In this document: positions 53,171 to 61,323 of the stretch, piece by piece | How positions within the stretch are numbered: position 1 is the first letter of the stretch | Layout of the letters: each line of letters opens with the position of its first letter | Translations under genes and position numbers: made by a program | The notes under the pieces: model-generated | The model's database searches: none | Told to the model about the DNA's origin: nothing | The model's input: only the letters and a program-made list of their open reading frames with translations | Source: Parabacteroides sp. AD58 | Lineage (GTDB): Bacteria > Bacteroidota > Bacteroidia > Bacteroidales > Tannerellaceae | Reading direction: 5' to 3' | Assembly: GCF_023744375.2 (NCBI RefSeq) | Contig: NZ_CP146284.1 | Span: 2,413,501 to 2,477,500 of the forward strand | DNA length: 64,000 nucleotides

Positions 53171-54325
53171 TTAAAGTTTGTAACTCTCATAGTTTGAGGA
53201 AGAAATGAATACTTTTATTTCTTCTTCTGTTGGAAGTTCTATCCTATACTTTTGCACAAAAATATTTGGGTCTAACCCGGCAGTGGCATACTTAACCAAG
53301 GTATCTCCCTTTTCGGTGCAGAGCAAAATGCCGATAGGTGGGTTATCATCCGGCTGCATCACTTCCGCTTTAAAATAGTTCAGATACATATTTAGTTGCG
53401 AAGCGTACTCATGGCGGAACTTATCTATCTTCAATTCTACAATAACATGGCATTTCAAAATGCGGTGATAGAACACAAGGTCGGCAAAGAAATAATCCTC
53501 GTCTATCAAGATACGTTTTTGCCGGGCTTCAAAACAGAAGCCATGTCCCATTTCTAACAGGAAGTGTTGCAGGTTGTCAAGAATGGCTTGTTCCAAATCA
53601 GTTTCTGTCACCAATGCACGTTCATTCAACTCTAAGAACTCCAAAGTAACAGGGGTGTTGATAACATCTTTAGGTTGTAATAAGGTTGCTTGTTGCTGGA
53701 CTAAAGCGGAGAGGGCTTCTTTGTTTTTGGATAGTCCGCTACGTTCGTAATATAAAGATGCGATTTGTCGCTCCAACTCCTTTACAGACCAGCAGCCACG
53801 AATGGTTTCCATTTCATAGAAAGCACGTTTTACCGGGTTCTCAATTCCCGATATAGTGTTTAAATGGGTGGAAGATAATCTATTGAATAATCTATCAGCC
53901 GGAATCATCCATGTTTCGGTTTGTGGGTATTCTGTTGATAGTTTCCAAACTCCATTTTCAGATTCGGCGGTCACCAACCGCCGAATTGGTTCAGTGAATT
54001 CGGCGGTCAATGACTGCCGAATTTGAATTTGTGATGCAATGTATTGTGTAACAGGTTCTTTTAGTTGTGGATAAACAAGGTACAACCGTCTAAATTCCCT
54101 GAATCTACGTTCATTCAGACCTTTTGTTTTCAGTCGTTGTTCCAGCTTCTTCAACAGTTGTTCACCGTAGGCGGCACGGTCTTCTCCGTTCTGCTCAAAT
54201 TCTACAATATAGCAACCCATAAGCCAGTTACGGGAAGTAAGGGCAAGGTTTACAGCATGTGCGGCTTGTGCCTGCAACGTGTTCTGTATCGTGCTGATAT
54301 GTTTTACTAATGCTTCAAAGTTCAT
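53171..54325 (-). CDS. DUF1016/YhcG-family PD-(D/E)XK nuclease
   Basis: The protein has 384 residues. The N-terminal DUF1016 region includes LTSRNWLMGCYIVEFEQNG and YGEQLLKKLEQRLK. The C-terminal nuclease core shows the acidic DEDYFFADLVFYHR (Asp) and the catalytic VIVELKIDKF (ExK). Between them lies an insert (about 110-135) coded by two GC-rich palindromic repeats. A TATCTTTG box at 54331-54338 is so close to the ATG that the mRNA may be nearly leaderless. Such proteins often accompany restriction-modification systems and may take part in phage or plasmid defence (inference). Confidence 0.85.
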   Translation of the reverse strand: MNFEALVKHISTIQNTLQAQAAHAVNLALTSRNWLMGCYIVEFEQNGEDRAAYGEQLLKKLEQRLKTKGLNERRFREFRRLYLVYPQLKEPVTQYIASQIQIRQSLTAEFTEPIRRLVTAESENGVWKLSTEYPQTETWMIPADRLFNRLSSTHLNTISGIENPVKRAFYEMETIRGCWSVKELERQIASLYYERSGLSKNKEALSALVQQQATLLQPKDVINTPVTLEFLELNERALVTETDLEQAILDNLQHFLLEMGHGFCFEARQKRILIDEDYFFADLVFYHRILKCHVIVELKIDKFRHEYASQLNMYLNYFKAEVMQPDDNPPIGILLCTEKGDTLVKYATAGLDPNIFVQKYRIELPTEEEIKVFISSSNYESYKL

Positions 54326-54350
54326 AGTTACAAAGATAAGTCTTTTATGG

Positions 54351-55574
54351 TTAAAACTTTAGTTCGGGCAAGCTGTTTATTGCTTCCTCTTTCAATTTAT
54401 CCACCGCACGGGTGTACTTCTCCGTATGCTTCAATCCGCTATGCCCTAAAAGGCTGGCTACGGTTTTGATATTTGCCCCATTGTTCAGAATGTTCACGGC
54501 AAACGAATGCCGGGCACAATGCCAGCTTATATGTTTGTCTATCCCGGCTCTCTTTACCCAACGCTTTACTGATTTACAGCAACTTTCGTAAGTAGGTAAA
54601 TCGAATATCAAACAGTTTTTATCTGCCGGGGCTTCACCAATGATAGACAATAGACCATCATTCAGGGGAATAACCACACCACTACTGGCAGAATGTCCCT
54701 TTGTCTTGCTTTGTTCAAATTTCAATAACCGATTAGCGTAATCCACATTCTTATAGGTAAGGTCTTTTACATCACAGAAACGCAAACCACTGTATAAACA
54801 GAAGATAAAAGCCCGTCTGACATTCGGGTTCTCGTTGTCATAATGGCAAGCCGCCAACTTTTGTATTTCTTCGGGAGAAAGAACATCTTTTCGAAGCATT
54901 TGGCTATCCACTTTACAGGTAACACTTTTACATGGGTCTTTCAACATTACATCGTGGTCAATCGCATATCGAATAACTTTCTTGAAACGCTGGTAAATGC
55001 TTTTAGCACCTTCACCCACACTTCGGGATTGCAAATAGGCTACAAACTGCTCCATCATTTCTTTGGTGATAAGTTCCGGTTTGATACTAAACTCATTCAT
55101 GGGGTATTGCTCTTTTAAGAAGTCCTTAAAACGGCTAAGCGCAATTTGTACCATGCGAATATCTTTCTTGGTATAACTGTTGATATAGGCTTGGAAATAG
55201 TCTAAGAAATTGACCGTTCTATCTTTTTTCAACCGATAGCCCAACATACTTTCTTTAAATTCCTGCTCACGCTCCGCACGTATCTTTGTGGCAAGCTCCA
55301 ATGTTTCTTTGTTCTGCTGGCGTTCCGCAGGGGTACGGGGCTTATCTATCAGATACAGACTAAGGTTTTCTTTTCGCCTGTTATGCTTTACTGCAAACTT
55401 GGGCTTACCTTGCATCTTTCCACTATCATAGTACACTTGATTGCCGTTTTCATCTAATACGGGCTTTTCCTCTCTACCTAAATAATACTCTAAGTAAAGG
55501 CTGATTCTACCATCCGAGAGCTTATTTTGCTCTAACTTGGGGTTTTCTTTCGTTTTATTTTCTAACTTTGCCAT
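54351..55574 (-). CDS. Tyrosine site-specific integrase of the element
   Basis: This 407-residue integrase excises and inserts the element at the tRNA-Leu site. An N-terminal arm-binding region (about 1-120) and SAM-like domain (KRVIRYAIDHDV) precede the catalytic domain. Residues seen are YSGLRFCDVKDL (Arg), SKTKGH (Lys), HCARHSFAVNILNNG (HxxR) and the nucleophile region EKYTRAVD. It is longer than XerD by about 100 residues, as expected for an element integrase of the IntN1 type. It reads inward from the right end. Confidence 0.92.
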   Translation of the reverse strand: MAKLENKTKENPKLEQNKLSDGRISLYLEYYLGREEKPVLDENGNQVYYDSGKMQGKPKFAVKHNRRKENLSLYLIDKPRTPAERQQNKETLELATKIRAEREQEFKESMLGYRLKKDRTVNFLDYFQAYINSYTKKDIRMVQIALSRFKDFLKEQYPMNEFSIKPELITKEMMEQFVAYLQSRSVGEGAKSIYQRFKKVIRYAIDHDVMLKDPCKSVTCKVDSQMLRKDVLSPEEIQKLAACHYDNENPNVRRAFIFCLYSGLRFCDVKDLTYKNVDYANRLLKFEQSKTKGHSASSGVVIPLNDGLLSIIGEAPADKNCLIFDLPTYESCCKSVKRWVKRAGIDKHISWHCARHSFAVNILNNGANIKTVASLLGHSGLKHTEKYTRAVDKLKEEAINSLPELKF

Positions 55575-55657
55575 TGTTTAGAGGTTTTATCCCGATTTAG
55601 GTACCATAACCGGGTGATTACGCTAAATAGTTGATTTTCTTTTGTTTTCCAATATTG

Positions 55658-55665
55658 CAAAGGTA
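55658..55665 (-). promoter_or_regulatory. -7 promoter element for the integrase gene
   Basis: TACCTTTG on the minus strand matches TAnnTTTG. A TTTG about 18 bp upstream (rc of 55684-55687) serves as -33. It lies just inside the right-end direct repeat, which could allow integrase to repress itself. Confidence 0.65.
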
Positions 55666-55689
55666 CAAAAGAAAATGATATTTCAAAGT

Positions 55690-55713
55690 GTACTAAAAGT
55701 GTACTGAATAACG
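55690..55713 (+). repeat. Right copy of the 24-bp terminal direct repeat
   Basis: It matches 42994-43017 at 22 of 24 positions, same orientation, near the right core. The two copies, each containing GTACT twice, are candidate arm-type integrase sites. Confidence 0.6.
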
Positions 55714-55819
55714 GAAAATGGGCAAAATATGGCAAAAATAGAGAAAATAGGAAATATTCAAATAGTTGATAATAAGGAAGATAAATTCTTTTATTTTCCT
55801 ATGATTTCTATGGCTTGTA

Positions 55820-55833
55820 CCGGGTCTGGGTAC
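55820..55833. repeat. attR core of the integrated element
   Basis: CCGGGTCTGGGTAC differs from attL at one position (G for C). Only this copy lacks the rest of the tRNA. The shared TCTGGGTAC is the likely exchange region. Confidence 0.8.
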
Positions 55834-55834
55834 T

Positions 55835-55874
55835 AAAAAGGACAAATTCGAATCATTTAGAGTTTGTCCTTTTT
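55835..55874 (+). terminator. Displaced native terminator of tRNA-Leu
   Basis: AAAAAGGACAAA (55835-55846) and TTTGTCCTTTTT (55863-55874) are perfect 12-bp arms. It lies immediately outside the right core and would follow the tRNA directly in the empty site. Elsewhere the 55575-55965 gap holds only the integrase promoter, repeats and core. Confidence 0.8.
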
Positions 55875-55965
55875 CTTTTCATAGGTTGACAGGTTTACCT
55901 ATAATAAGGTTCTGCCCTTTGCTCTTTATATAGAAAAGAGCAGAAACACTTCTTCACTACATAAC

Positions 55966-57036
55966 TCAGAACAAACGGCAGTATTTTTCAATCAACCGCC
56001 ACAATCGTCCCTCATCCACTTCCATTACAATCCGTACAGACTGTGTACCAACGGGCGGATTATATGGAAAGGCCAAAGACTGTCCGTAAGAAAGTCCTTG
56101 CTGCGTATTGATATCCACATGACATATCATCTCCCGCTTAAGAATGGAAGAATCCATACACAATGCGGCAGCTACAATATCCCAAATATGCCATACTGTA
56201 TCCGGACGTTCCTGAAATGTCGCTTGCAGAAAATTATCATACGACATGGAATGAAGCTTATCATTTTTCAACAGTCCAATAATCCGGTCATAACGTTCCT
56301 TACGCAGTTCAATTCGGTCACAGACATCTAATCCTACTACTATCTGTTCCTTAAAAGGCGCACGCAAGGCGATTTGTGCAGCTTCCGGATCATACCACCA
56401 GTTAAATTCGGCAGCTGGAGTCGTATTTCCCGGCACTGTAAAAGCTCCTCCCATATAAACAACCCGCTTGATAAGCGGAATAATCTCGGGAGCCATCCTG
56501 ATAGCCATCGATAAATTACAACAAGGGCCAATAGCCAATATTGTTACCTCATGAGGATATCGTTTTACCTGTTCTATCATAAAATTGACTGCATGCATGT
56601 CGGCTGGCTCAATAGTAGGTTCTTGCTTATAGCGGGAAACATAAACATCTTTCCAAGAGGCAGGCTCTTCATAAGCAAATGACCCTAAATACCCTTCTCC
56701 ATAACCAAATAATCGAATTTCTTCCTTTATACTCTCCTTCCGGTTAGGGGCCAATGGCAAACGAACTCCTTGTAACACTGGTACATTTGTTACGCCAATC
56801 GCTTCTAACTGACGGATAGCGTAAGCGGTCCCTTCAGAAACCCAGGTATTGCCTGCCACCACAGTAACTCCCAATAATTCTATATCTGGAGCTTTTGCTA
56901 ACATCATCATGGCGATGCCATCGTCAAAAAGCTCTACCATATCGGTATCCAAAATTATTTTCTGGCGACGATCATCACCAGCCCATCCCAAAGTAACGCC
57001 ACAAAACAGAATGAAAACTAAACAAAACTGCCTCAT
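55966..57036 (-). CDS. Secreted inosine-uridine nucleoside hydrolase-like protein
   Basis: This 356-residue protein with a signal peptide (MRQFCLVFILFCGVTLGWAG) belongs to the nucleoside hydrolase family, which splits ribonucleosides into base and ribose. The calcium-binding motif is ILDTDMVELFDDGIAM (about 28-43), with the first Asp pair intact. The later EFNWWYDPEAAQIAL contains the expected Asn-x-x-Asp region. It would act in the periplasm on host or dietary nucleosides. It is outside the mobile element and convergent with no near partner. Confidence 0.88.
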   Translation of the reverse strand: MRQFCLVFILFCGVTLGWAGDDRRQKIILDTDMVELFDDGIAMMMLAKAPDIELLGVTVVAGNTWVSEGTAYAIRQLEAIGVTNVPVLQGVRLPLAPNRKESIKEEIRLFGYGEGYLGSFAYEEPASWKDVYVSRYKQEPTIEPADMHAVNFMIEQVKRYPHEVTILAIGPCCNLSMAIRMAPEIIPLIKRVVYMGGAFTVPGNTTPAAEFNWWYDPEAAQIALRAPFKEQIVVGLDVCDRIELRKERYDRIIGLLKNDKLHSMSYDNFLQATFQERPDTVWHIWDIVAAALCMDSSILKREMICHVDINTQQGLSYGQSLAFPYNPPVGTQSVRIVMEVDEGRLWRLIEKYCRLF

Positions 57037-57053
57037 ACTTCCTATTTTTACTC

Positions 57054-57061
57054 CAAAACTA
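57054..57061 (-). promoter_or_regulatory. -7 promoter element for the nucleoside hydrolase gene
   Basis: TAGTTTTG on the minus strand matches TAnnTTTG, 18 bp before the ATG at 57036. Confidence 0.5.
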
Positions 57062-57185
57062 CAAAAAATACCGGGTAAATTTCAGATCTACTATTTCTTT
57101 ATTCCCAACGACTGATACATAAAGACAGGATTATTTTAAAGAACTGAAGATTACATATATTCTTTGTATAAGAAATAAAATTCGT

Positions 57186-57193
57186 TACATTTG
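57186..57193 (+). promoter_or_regulatory. -7 promoter element for the AAA ATPase gene
   Basis: TACATTTG matches TAnnTTTG, 43 bp before the ATG at 57236. Confidence 0.6.
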
Positions 57194-57235
57194 TAAAAGC
57201 ATGTACAATTCATTGTAACTTAAGTTTGAGGCGAT

Positions 57236-58408
57236 ATGAAAAGGAACTATCCGGTAGGCATACAAAACTTTGAAAAGATACGCAATGGGAATTATTGCTA
57301 CATCGACAAAACGGATCTGATTTATCAGCTGATAAAGTCCGGTCAATATTACTTCTTAAGTCGTCCCAGACGATTTGGGAAAAGTCTGCTCATATCTACC
57401 TTAGAAGCTTATTTCCAAGGGAAGAAAGAGTTATTTGAAGGACTCGCCATAGAACAACTGGAAAAGGAATGGATAGAATACCCTATTTTACATTTGGATC
57501 TGAATGCCCAAAAGTATGATACGCCTGAAAGTTTATACAGCATACTGAATAATGCGTTGTGCATTTGGGAAAGCCTTTACGGAAGCCGCCCCAGTGAAAC
57601 CAATCTGTCCCTGCGTTTCCAAGGAGTAATTCAACGTGCAGCCGAGAAATGGAATCGACCCGTAGTGATCCTCATTGATGAATATGATAAACCCATGCTT
57701 CAGGCCATTGGGAACGAACCGTTGTTGAACGACTACCGCAATACACTGAAAGCTTTTTACAGTGTAATGAAGAGTTGCGATAAGTATATCCAGTTTGCCC
57801 TGCTTACTGGAGTAACCAAATTCAGCAAAGTCAGTGTATTCAGTGATCTAAATAACCTGATGGATATTTCCATAGACAATCGATTTGCCAATATATGCGG
57901 TATCACTGAAAAAGAGCTTCTCAGCAACTTCAAGGATGACATCGTAGAACTTGGGCAAAAGAATGGCATGACCGAAGAAGAAACAAAGGCTTACCTCAAA
58001 GAAATGTATGATGGATATCATTTCGTGGAATACGGCGATGATATATATAACCCATTCAGCCTGCTGAATACATTTGCAAAGATGAAGTTCGGTAGTTACT
58101 GGTTCGAGACCGGAACACCAACTTTTCTGGTTGAACTCCTTAAACATAGCGAATATGATTTGCATCGGTTGACCGAAGAAATGACCTCTGCCGATTCACT
58201 TGGAGGAATAGACACCATGTATTCTAATCCTATACCCATTCTGTACCAAAGCGGTTATTTAACCATTAAAGGATATGATAAGGAATTTCAAGTTTATTAC
58301 TTGGGATTTCCTAATAAGGAAGTAGAAGAAGGTTTCACCAAATTTCTATTACCTTGTTACGCTCACTTACAGACAGGAAATAAGAGGCATCGAGAAATGG
58401 ATTGTTGA
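57236..58408 (+). CDS. AAA-ATPase-like/DUF1703 family protein, C-terminally truncated
   Basis: This 390-residue protein has the family start MKRNYPVGIQNFEKIRNGNY and the P-loop-like SRPRRFGKSLLISTLEAYF (about 42-60). The Walker B VILIDEYDKPML (about 144-155) and a sensor region LLTGVTKFSKVSVFSDLNN follow. Full-length relatives have about 520 residues and end with a PD-(D/E)XK nuclease-like domain. Here the frame ends soon after GFPNKEVEEGFTKFLLPCY, so that domain is missing. No trace remains in the 38 bp before the next gene. The function of the family is unsettled. Confidence 0.8.
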   Translation: MKRNYPVGIQNFEKIRNGNYCYIDKTDLIYQLIKSGQYYFLSRPRRFGKSLLISTLEAYFQGKKELFEGLAIEQLEKEWIEYPILHLDLNAQKYDTPESLYSILNNALCIWESLYGSRPSETNLSLRFQGVIQRAAEKWNRPVVILIDEYDKPMLQAIGNEPLLNDYRNTLKAFYSVMKSCDKYIQFALLTGVTKFSKVSVFSDLNNLMDISIDNRFANICGITEKELLSNFKDDIVELGQKNGMTEEETKAYLKEMYDGYHFVEYGDDIYNPFSLLNTFAKMKFGSYWFETGTPTFLVELLKHSEYDLHRLTEEMTSADSLGGIDTMYSNPIPILYQSGYLTIKGYDKEFQVYYLGFPNKEVEEGFTKFLLPCYAHLQTGNKRHREMDC

Positions 58409-58446
58409 AGAGTAGTTTCACTTCTGCAACACAATTGACATAGATT

Positions 58447-59148
58447 TTATTGTATCACTTTTATGTTTATATCAGAAACATGCAACACCTCTTTAAGAGC
58501 CGCCTTCACATCATCTGAAGTTTTCAGATCAGAAAATCGGTGATGAACAATAAATGTTCCATAAGTTTGCACTATATATTCTTTTTTAGGGAAGAACAAC
58601 ACCATACAGTTAATATCATTCTCAAAACAATAAAGATAGAGGCAAGGTTGCTCTAGTTTATCATAATGAGAAACATCATCCCAAACGAGCAAGGACGTGG
58701 CCGCAACAGTTGTCGAACCAGCAGAAGAATTTATCTGCATAGGTATGCTTTTATAAAATCTCTCATAGACAGCTTTGCCAAGATGAGCGTTTAAATCCAT
58801 AATTGGTTTTAAAAAGCCTTGAAGATGATCTATTTCAAATACATGATAATTTGTTTGATAATTACCTGAACCTATATCTTTTATTAAACGGATAATACCT
58901 GGATTGTTGGTACTGTACTTAATATAGTTTGTATCATTTGCCAAAGTACACATGTTTCTAACCATATCTAAGCCTTCCCTCAAAAGAAAATCTGGCCGAT
59001 CTCCTATATAAATAGCAGTAGGTCCATCGTTTCCTCCTATTATAGCCGATGATTTACTTTGAGGCAAAACCTGAGCTTTGCTTTCACCGTTATAGCCCCA
59101 CAGTAATAAGGCCATTACATATAGCTTCAAAAAAGATATGATTCTCAT
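58447..59148 (-). CDS. Exported protein of unknown function with an IIGGxDGPTAIYI motif
   Basis: This 233-residue protein has a signal peptide (MRIISFLKLYVMALLLWGY, cleavage near KAQ). Directly after it comes SSAIIGGNDGPTAIYIG (about 33-49). A similar GIIGGADGPTAI stretch is known from membrane decarboxylase beta subunits, but here it stands alone in a soluble exported protein. The remainder has several Tyr/Asp-rich strands and resembles DUF4252-like Bacteroidetes proteins only vaguely. A TATATTTG promoter lies 52 bp upstream. The function is unknown. Confidence 0.65.
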   Translation of the reverse strand: MRIISFLKLYVMALLLWGYNGESKAQVLPQSKSSAIIGGNDGPTAIYIGDRPDFLLREGLDMVRNMCTLANDTNYIKYSTNNPGIIRLIKDIGSGNYQTNYHVFEIDHLQGFLKPIMDLNAHLGKAVYERFYKSIPMQINSSAGSTTVAATSLLVWDDVSHYDKLEQPCLYLYCFENDINCMVLFFPKKEYIVQTYGTFIVHHRFSDLKTSDDVKAALKEVLHVSDINIKVIQ

Positions 59149-59199
59149 ATACCACTGTTATTAATTATTACCGGCAACAAACTTTCTCACAGATTTCTA

Positions 59200-59207
59200 C
59201 AAATATA
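59200..59207 (-). promoter_or_regulatory. -7 promoter element for the exported protein gene
   Basis: TATATTTG on the minus strand matches TAnnTTTG, 52 bp before the ATG at 59148. Confidence 0.6.
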
Positions 59208-59322
59208 ATTCATCCATATAATAAAACAAGGTCCCTTAGCGTATTATTTTACCTAAATATCCATAGGCCAAAATAGAATTCCTGCCTATCTAAAAAATAT
59301 ATTCTGCCTAACATTTCTTTAG

Positions 59323-59404
59323 TTCACGACGTGAACTACTTAATCTACGGCGTGAACTAAGTAATCCACACTGAGAACTAAGTAATCCACGGCGTGGATT
59401 AAAG
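59323..59404. repeat. 21-bp-period tandem repeat, four units
   Basis: Related units containing GAACTAAGTAATCC begin at 59333, 59354 and 59375, and GGATTAAAG at 59396, each 21 bp after the last. Several halves are palindromic (GTTCACGACGTGAAC). It occupies the gap between the exported protein gene and the Crp-like gene. Confidence 0.7.
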
Positions 59405-59449
59405 AATAAATAGTGAGAACCGAAAGAATAGCCTCTTGATTTATTTTTT

Positions 59450-59457
59450 TAACTTTG
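59450..59457 (+). promoter_or_regulatory. -7 promoter element for the Crp-like gene
   Basis: TAACTTTG matches TAnnTTTG, 44 bp before the ATG at 59501 and 46 bp after the 21-bp repeats. Confidence 0.6.
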
Positions 59458-59500
59458 TATGTTAGTTGAAATGAACATCTGATTGGCGGGAAGAAACATT

Positions 59501-60064
59501 ATGAAAAACATTATCCAAAGCATCCGCTCGGCTTATCCTGTTTCTGATGCTTCCATTCAAGCGCTGGAGGCTTGTCTGACGTTATGCCATTTTCCAAAAA
59601 GATATCTATTGGTAAGAGAAAATATATTCTGCAAATATGCTTATTTCATTGAGGAAGGAATGACCCGTTCTTTCTGGCTGGTCGACGGAGAAGAGATTAC
59701 CACATCATTTGCGGGCGAAGGAAGCATCGTATTCAGCATGGACGAACTCTATTACCAGAAAGTGAGTGAGGAATTCGTTGAAACCCTCGAAGAAGTCGTG
59801 GCTTACCGTATCTTACTGACTGACCTGATTCATCTTTTTGAGACGAATATCGAATTATGCAACTGGGGAAGAATCATACATCAGAATGAATACCGGCGTC
59901 TGCACCGCAGCCACAAGGAACGCCTTACGCTTCCGGCAAAAGAGCGGTATGAAGCATTCAAGGAACAGTTTCCGGATGTCTGCCAGCGCGTCAATCTTGG
60001 ATTTATTGCTTCTTATCTGGGTATTACACTTTCGACGCTCAGCCGGCTGCGGGCAAATGGATAA
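59501..60064 (+). CDS. Crp/Fnr-family transcription regulator
   Basis: The ATG at 59501 gives 187 residues; an in-frame TTG is six codons upstream. A cNMP-binding-like beta roll (about 28-115, with EEGMTRSFWLVDGEEITTSF) precedes a C-terminal winged helix (NLGFIASYLGITLSTLSRLR). The sequence differs from the two element-borne Crp-like proteins. Its own effector and targets are unknown. The acyltransferase gene follows after 88 bp with a separate promoter. Confidence 0.85.
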   Translation: MKNIIQSIRSAYPVSDASIQALEACLTLCHFPKRYLLVRENIFCKYAYFIEEGMTRSFWLVDGEEITTSFAGEGSIVFSMDELYYQKVSEEFVETLEEVVAYRILLTDLIHLFETNIELCNWGRIIHQNEYRRLHRSHKERLTLPAKERYEAFKEQFPDVCQRVNLGFIASYLGITLSTLSRLRANG

Positions 60065-60115
60065 AGCCGGCCAACGATTTTGACATAGGACAAACTTTTC
60101 TCCAAAAATAGATCA

Positions 60116-60123
60116 TACATTTG
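60116..60123 (+). promoter_or_regulatory. -7 promoter element for the acyltransferase gene
   Basis: TACATTTG matches TAnnTTTG, 29 bp before the ATG at 60153. Confidence 0.6.
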
Positions 60124-60152
60124 CCTTACATATAAACCAAACATAATCGTCC

Positions 60153-61322
60153 ATGTCAGAAACTAGAATTTCTGCGGCCGCCTTTGCGGATACGAAGCCC
60201 CATTATGAATTGCTGGATGGGCTGCGAGGCGTAGCTGCTCTGCTTGTTGTATTCTATCACATCTTCGAAGGTCTCTCGTTTGCTGCCGGAGGAACACTGA
60301 TCACGACCATTAACCACGGGTATTTAGCGGTCGATTTCTTCTTTATCCTTTCCGGTTTTGTTATCGGCTATGCCTACGACGACCGCCTGGGAAAAACCAT
60401 GTCTCTCGGGAATTTCTTCAAACGCCGCTTGATCCGCCTGCACCCGATGATCGTCATGGGAGCCGTTATTGGTGCCGTCACGTTCTGCATTCAAGGAAGT
60501 GTACAATGGGATGGAACGAAGATAGCGACCTCGATGGTGATGTTGGCTTTGCTTTGCGCCATGTTCTTCATACCAGCGGTTCCGGGTGTGCGTTATGAAG
60601 TACGTGGCAACGGAGAGATGTTTCCGCTCAACGGTCCCAGTTGGTCGCTATTCTTCGAATACATCGGAAATATATTATACGCGTTATTCATTCATCGGTT
60701 ATCCAAGAAGGCACTGGCCGTACTCGTCGGCATGTTGGGTGTCTTCCTGGCGTGGTTTGCCTTGTTCGATGTCTCAGGCTACGGCATGATCGGTGTGGGC
60801 TGGACGCTCGACAGTGTGAACTTCTTGGGCGGATCGCTGCGGATGCTTTTCCCCTTCACGATGGGAATGCTGCTATCACGCGACTTCCGACCGATGCAGA
60901 TACGAGGCGCATTCTGGATCTGTTCGGTTGTCCTGCTCCTTCTCTTCTGTGTGCCTTACATCGAAAACAACGGACCGATCAGTCTGAACGGATTGTTCGA
61001 GGCTGTTTGTATCCTCTTCATCTTCCCAATTCTGGTATGGATTGGTGCTTCGGGCAAAACGACCGACAAGCGATCTACGCAGATCTGCAAATTCCTGGGA
61101 GATATTTCGTTCCCGCTCTATGCCGTGCATTATCCGCTTATGTACTTATTCTATGCCTGGCTGATTGACAACAAACTTTATACCTTCGGCGAAGTATGGC
61201 CCACGGCCTTGATGGTTTATATCGGCAGTATTCTGCTGGCTTATCTGTGTCTGAAGTGCTACGACGAGCCCGTCAGAAGATGGCTGACAAAGAAGTTCAT
61301 GCCTAAGAAACCGGCGGCGTAA
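60153..61322 (+). CDS. Acyltransferase 3 family membrane protein
   Basis: This 389-residue protein has about ten transmembrane segments and the family signature LLDGLRGVAALLVVFYH (about 20-36), containing the catalytic-like His. DFFFILSGFVIGYAYDDRL and KRRLIRLHPMI follow. Such enzymes acetylate or otherwise acylate glycans, lipids or antibiotics at the membrane. The substrate cannot be read here. Its stop lies 2 bp before the 41-bp repeat array. Confidence 0.88.
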   Translation: MSETRISAAAFADTKPHYELLDGLRGVAALLVVFYHIFEGLSFAAGGTLITTINHGYLAVDFFFILSGFVIGYAYDDRLGKTMSLGNFFKRRLIRLHPMIVMGAVIGAVTFCIQGSVQWDGTKIATSMVMLALLCAMFFIPAVPGVRYEVRGNGEMFPLNGPSWSLFFEYIGNILYALFIHRLSKKALAVLVGMLGVFLAWFALFDVSGYGMIGVGWTLDSVNFLGGSLRMLFPFTMGMLLSRDFRPMQIRGAFWICSVVLLLLFCVPYIENNGPISLNGLFEAVCILFIFPILVWIGASGKTTDKRSTQICKFLGDISFPLYAVHYPLMYLFYAWLIDNKLYTFGEVWPTALMVYIGSILLAYLCLKCYDEPVRRWLTKKFMPKKPAA

Positions 61323-61323
61323 G

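Larger units (their letters stand above)
42933..55833. mobile_element. Integrative mobilizable element (NBU-like), 12.9 kb, in tRNA-Leu
   Basis: The element lies between two near-identical 14-bp cores. The left core is in the 3' end of tRNA-Leu; the right one is beside a tyrosine integrase that reads inward from the right end. Gene order from the left is: unknown protein, excisionase-like HTH protein, RecA-like ATPase, primase, candidate oriT, MobC-like protein, relaxase, coiled-coil membrane protein. Then, on the minus strand, come a second HTH protein, frameshifted rteC, lipoproteins, GNAT, two Crp/Fnr regulators, PD-(D/E)XK nuclease and integrase. There are mobilization genes but no conjugation pore, so transfer must rely on a helper. 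The module order resembles Bacteroides NBU elements (established family knowledge); the cargo appears particular to this copy. Confidence 0.88.

Noticed and set aside
55966..57036. Nucleoside hydrolase as element cargo
   Set aside because: It lies outside the right core at 55820-55833 and beyond the displaced tRNA terminator, so it is chromosomal.
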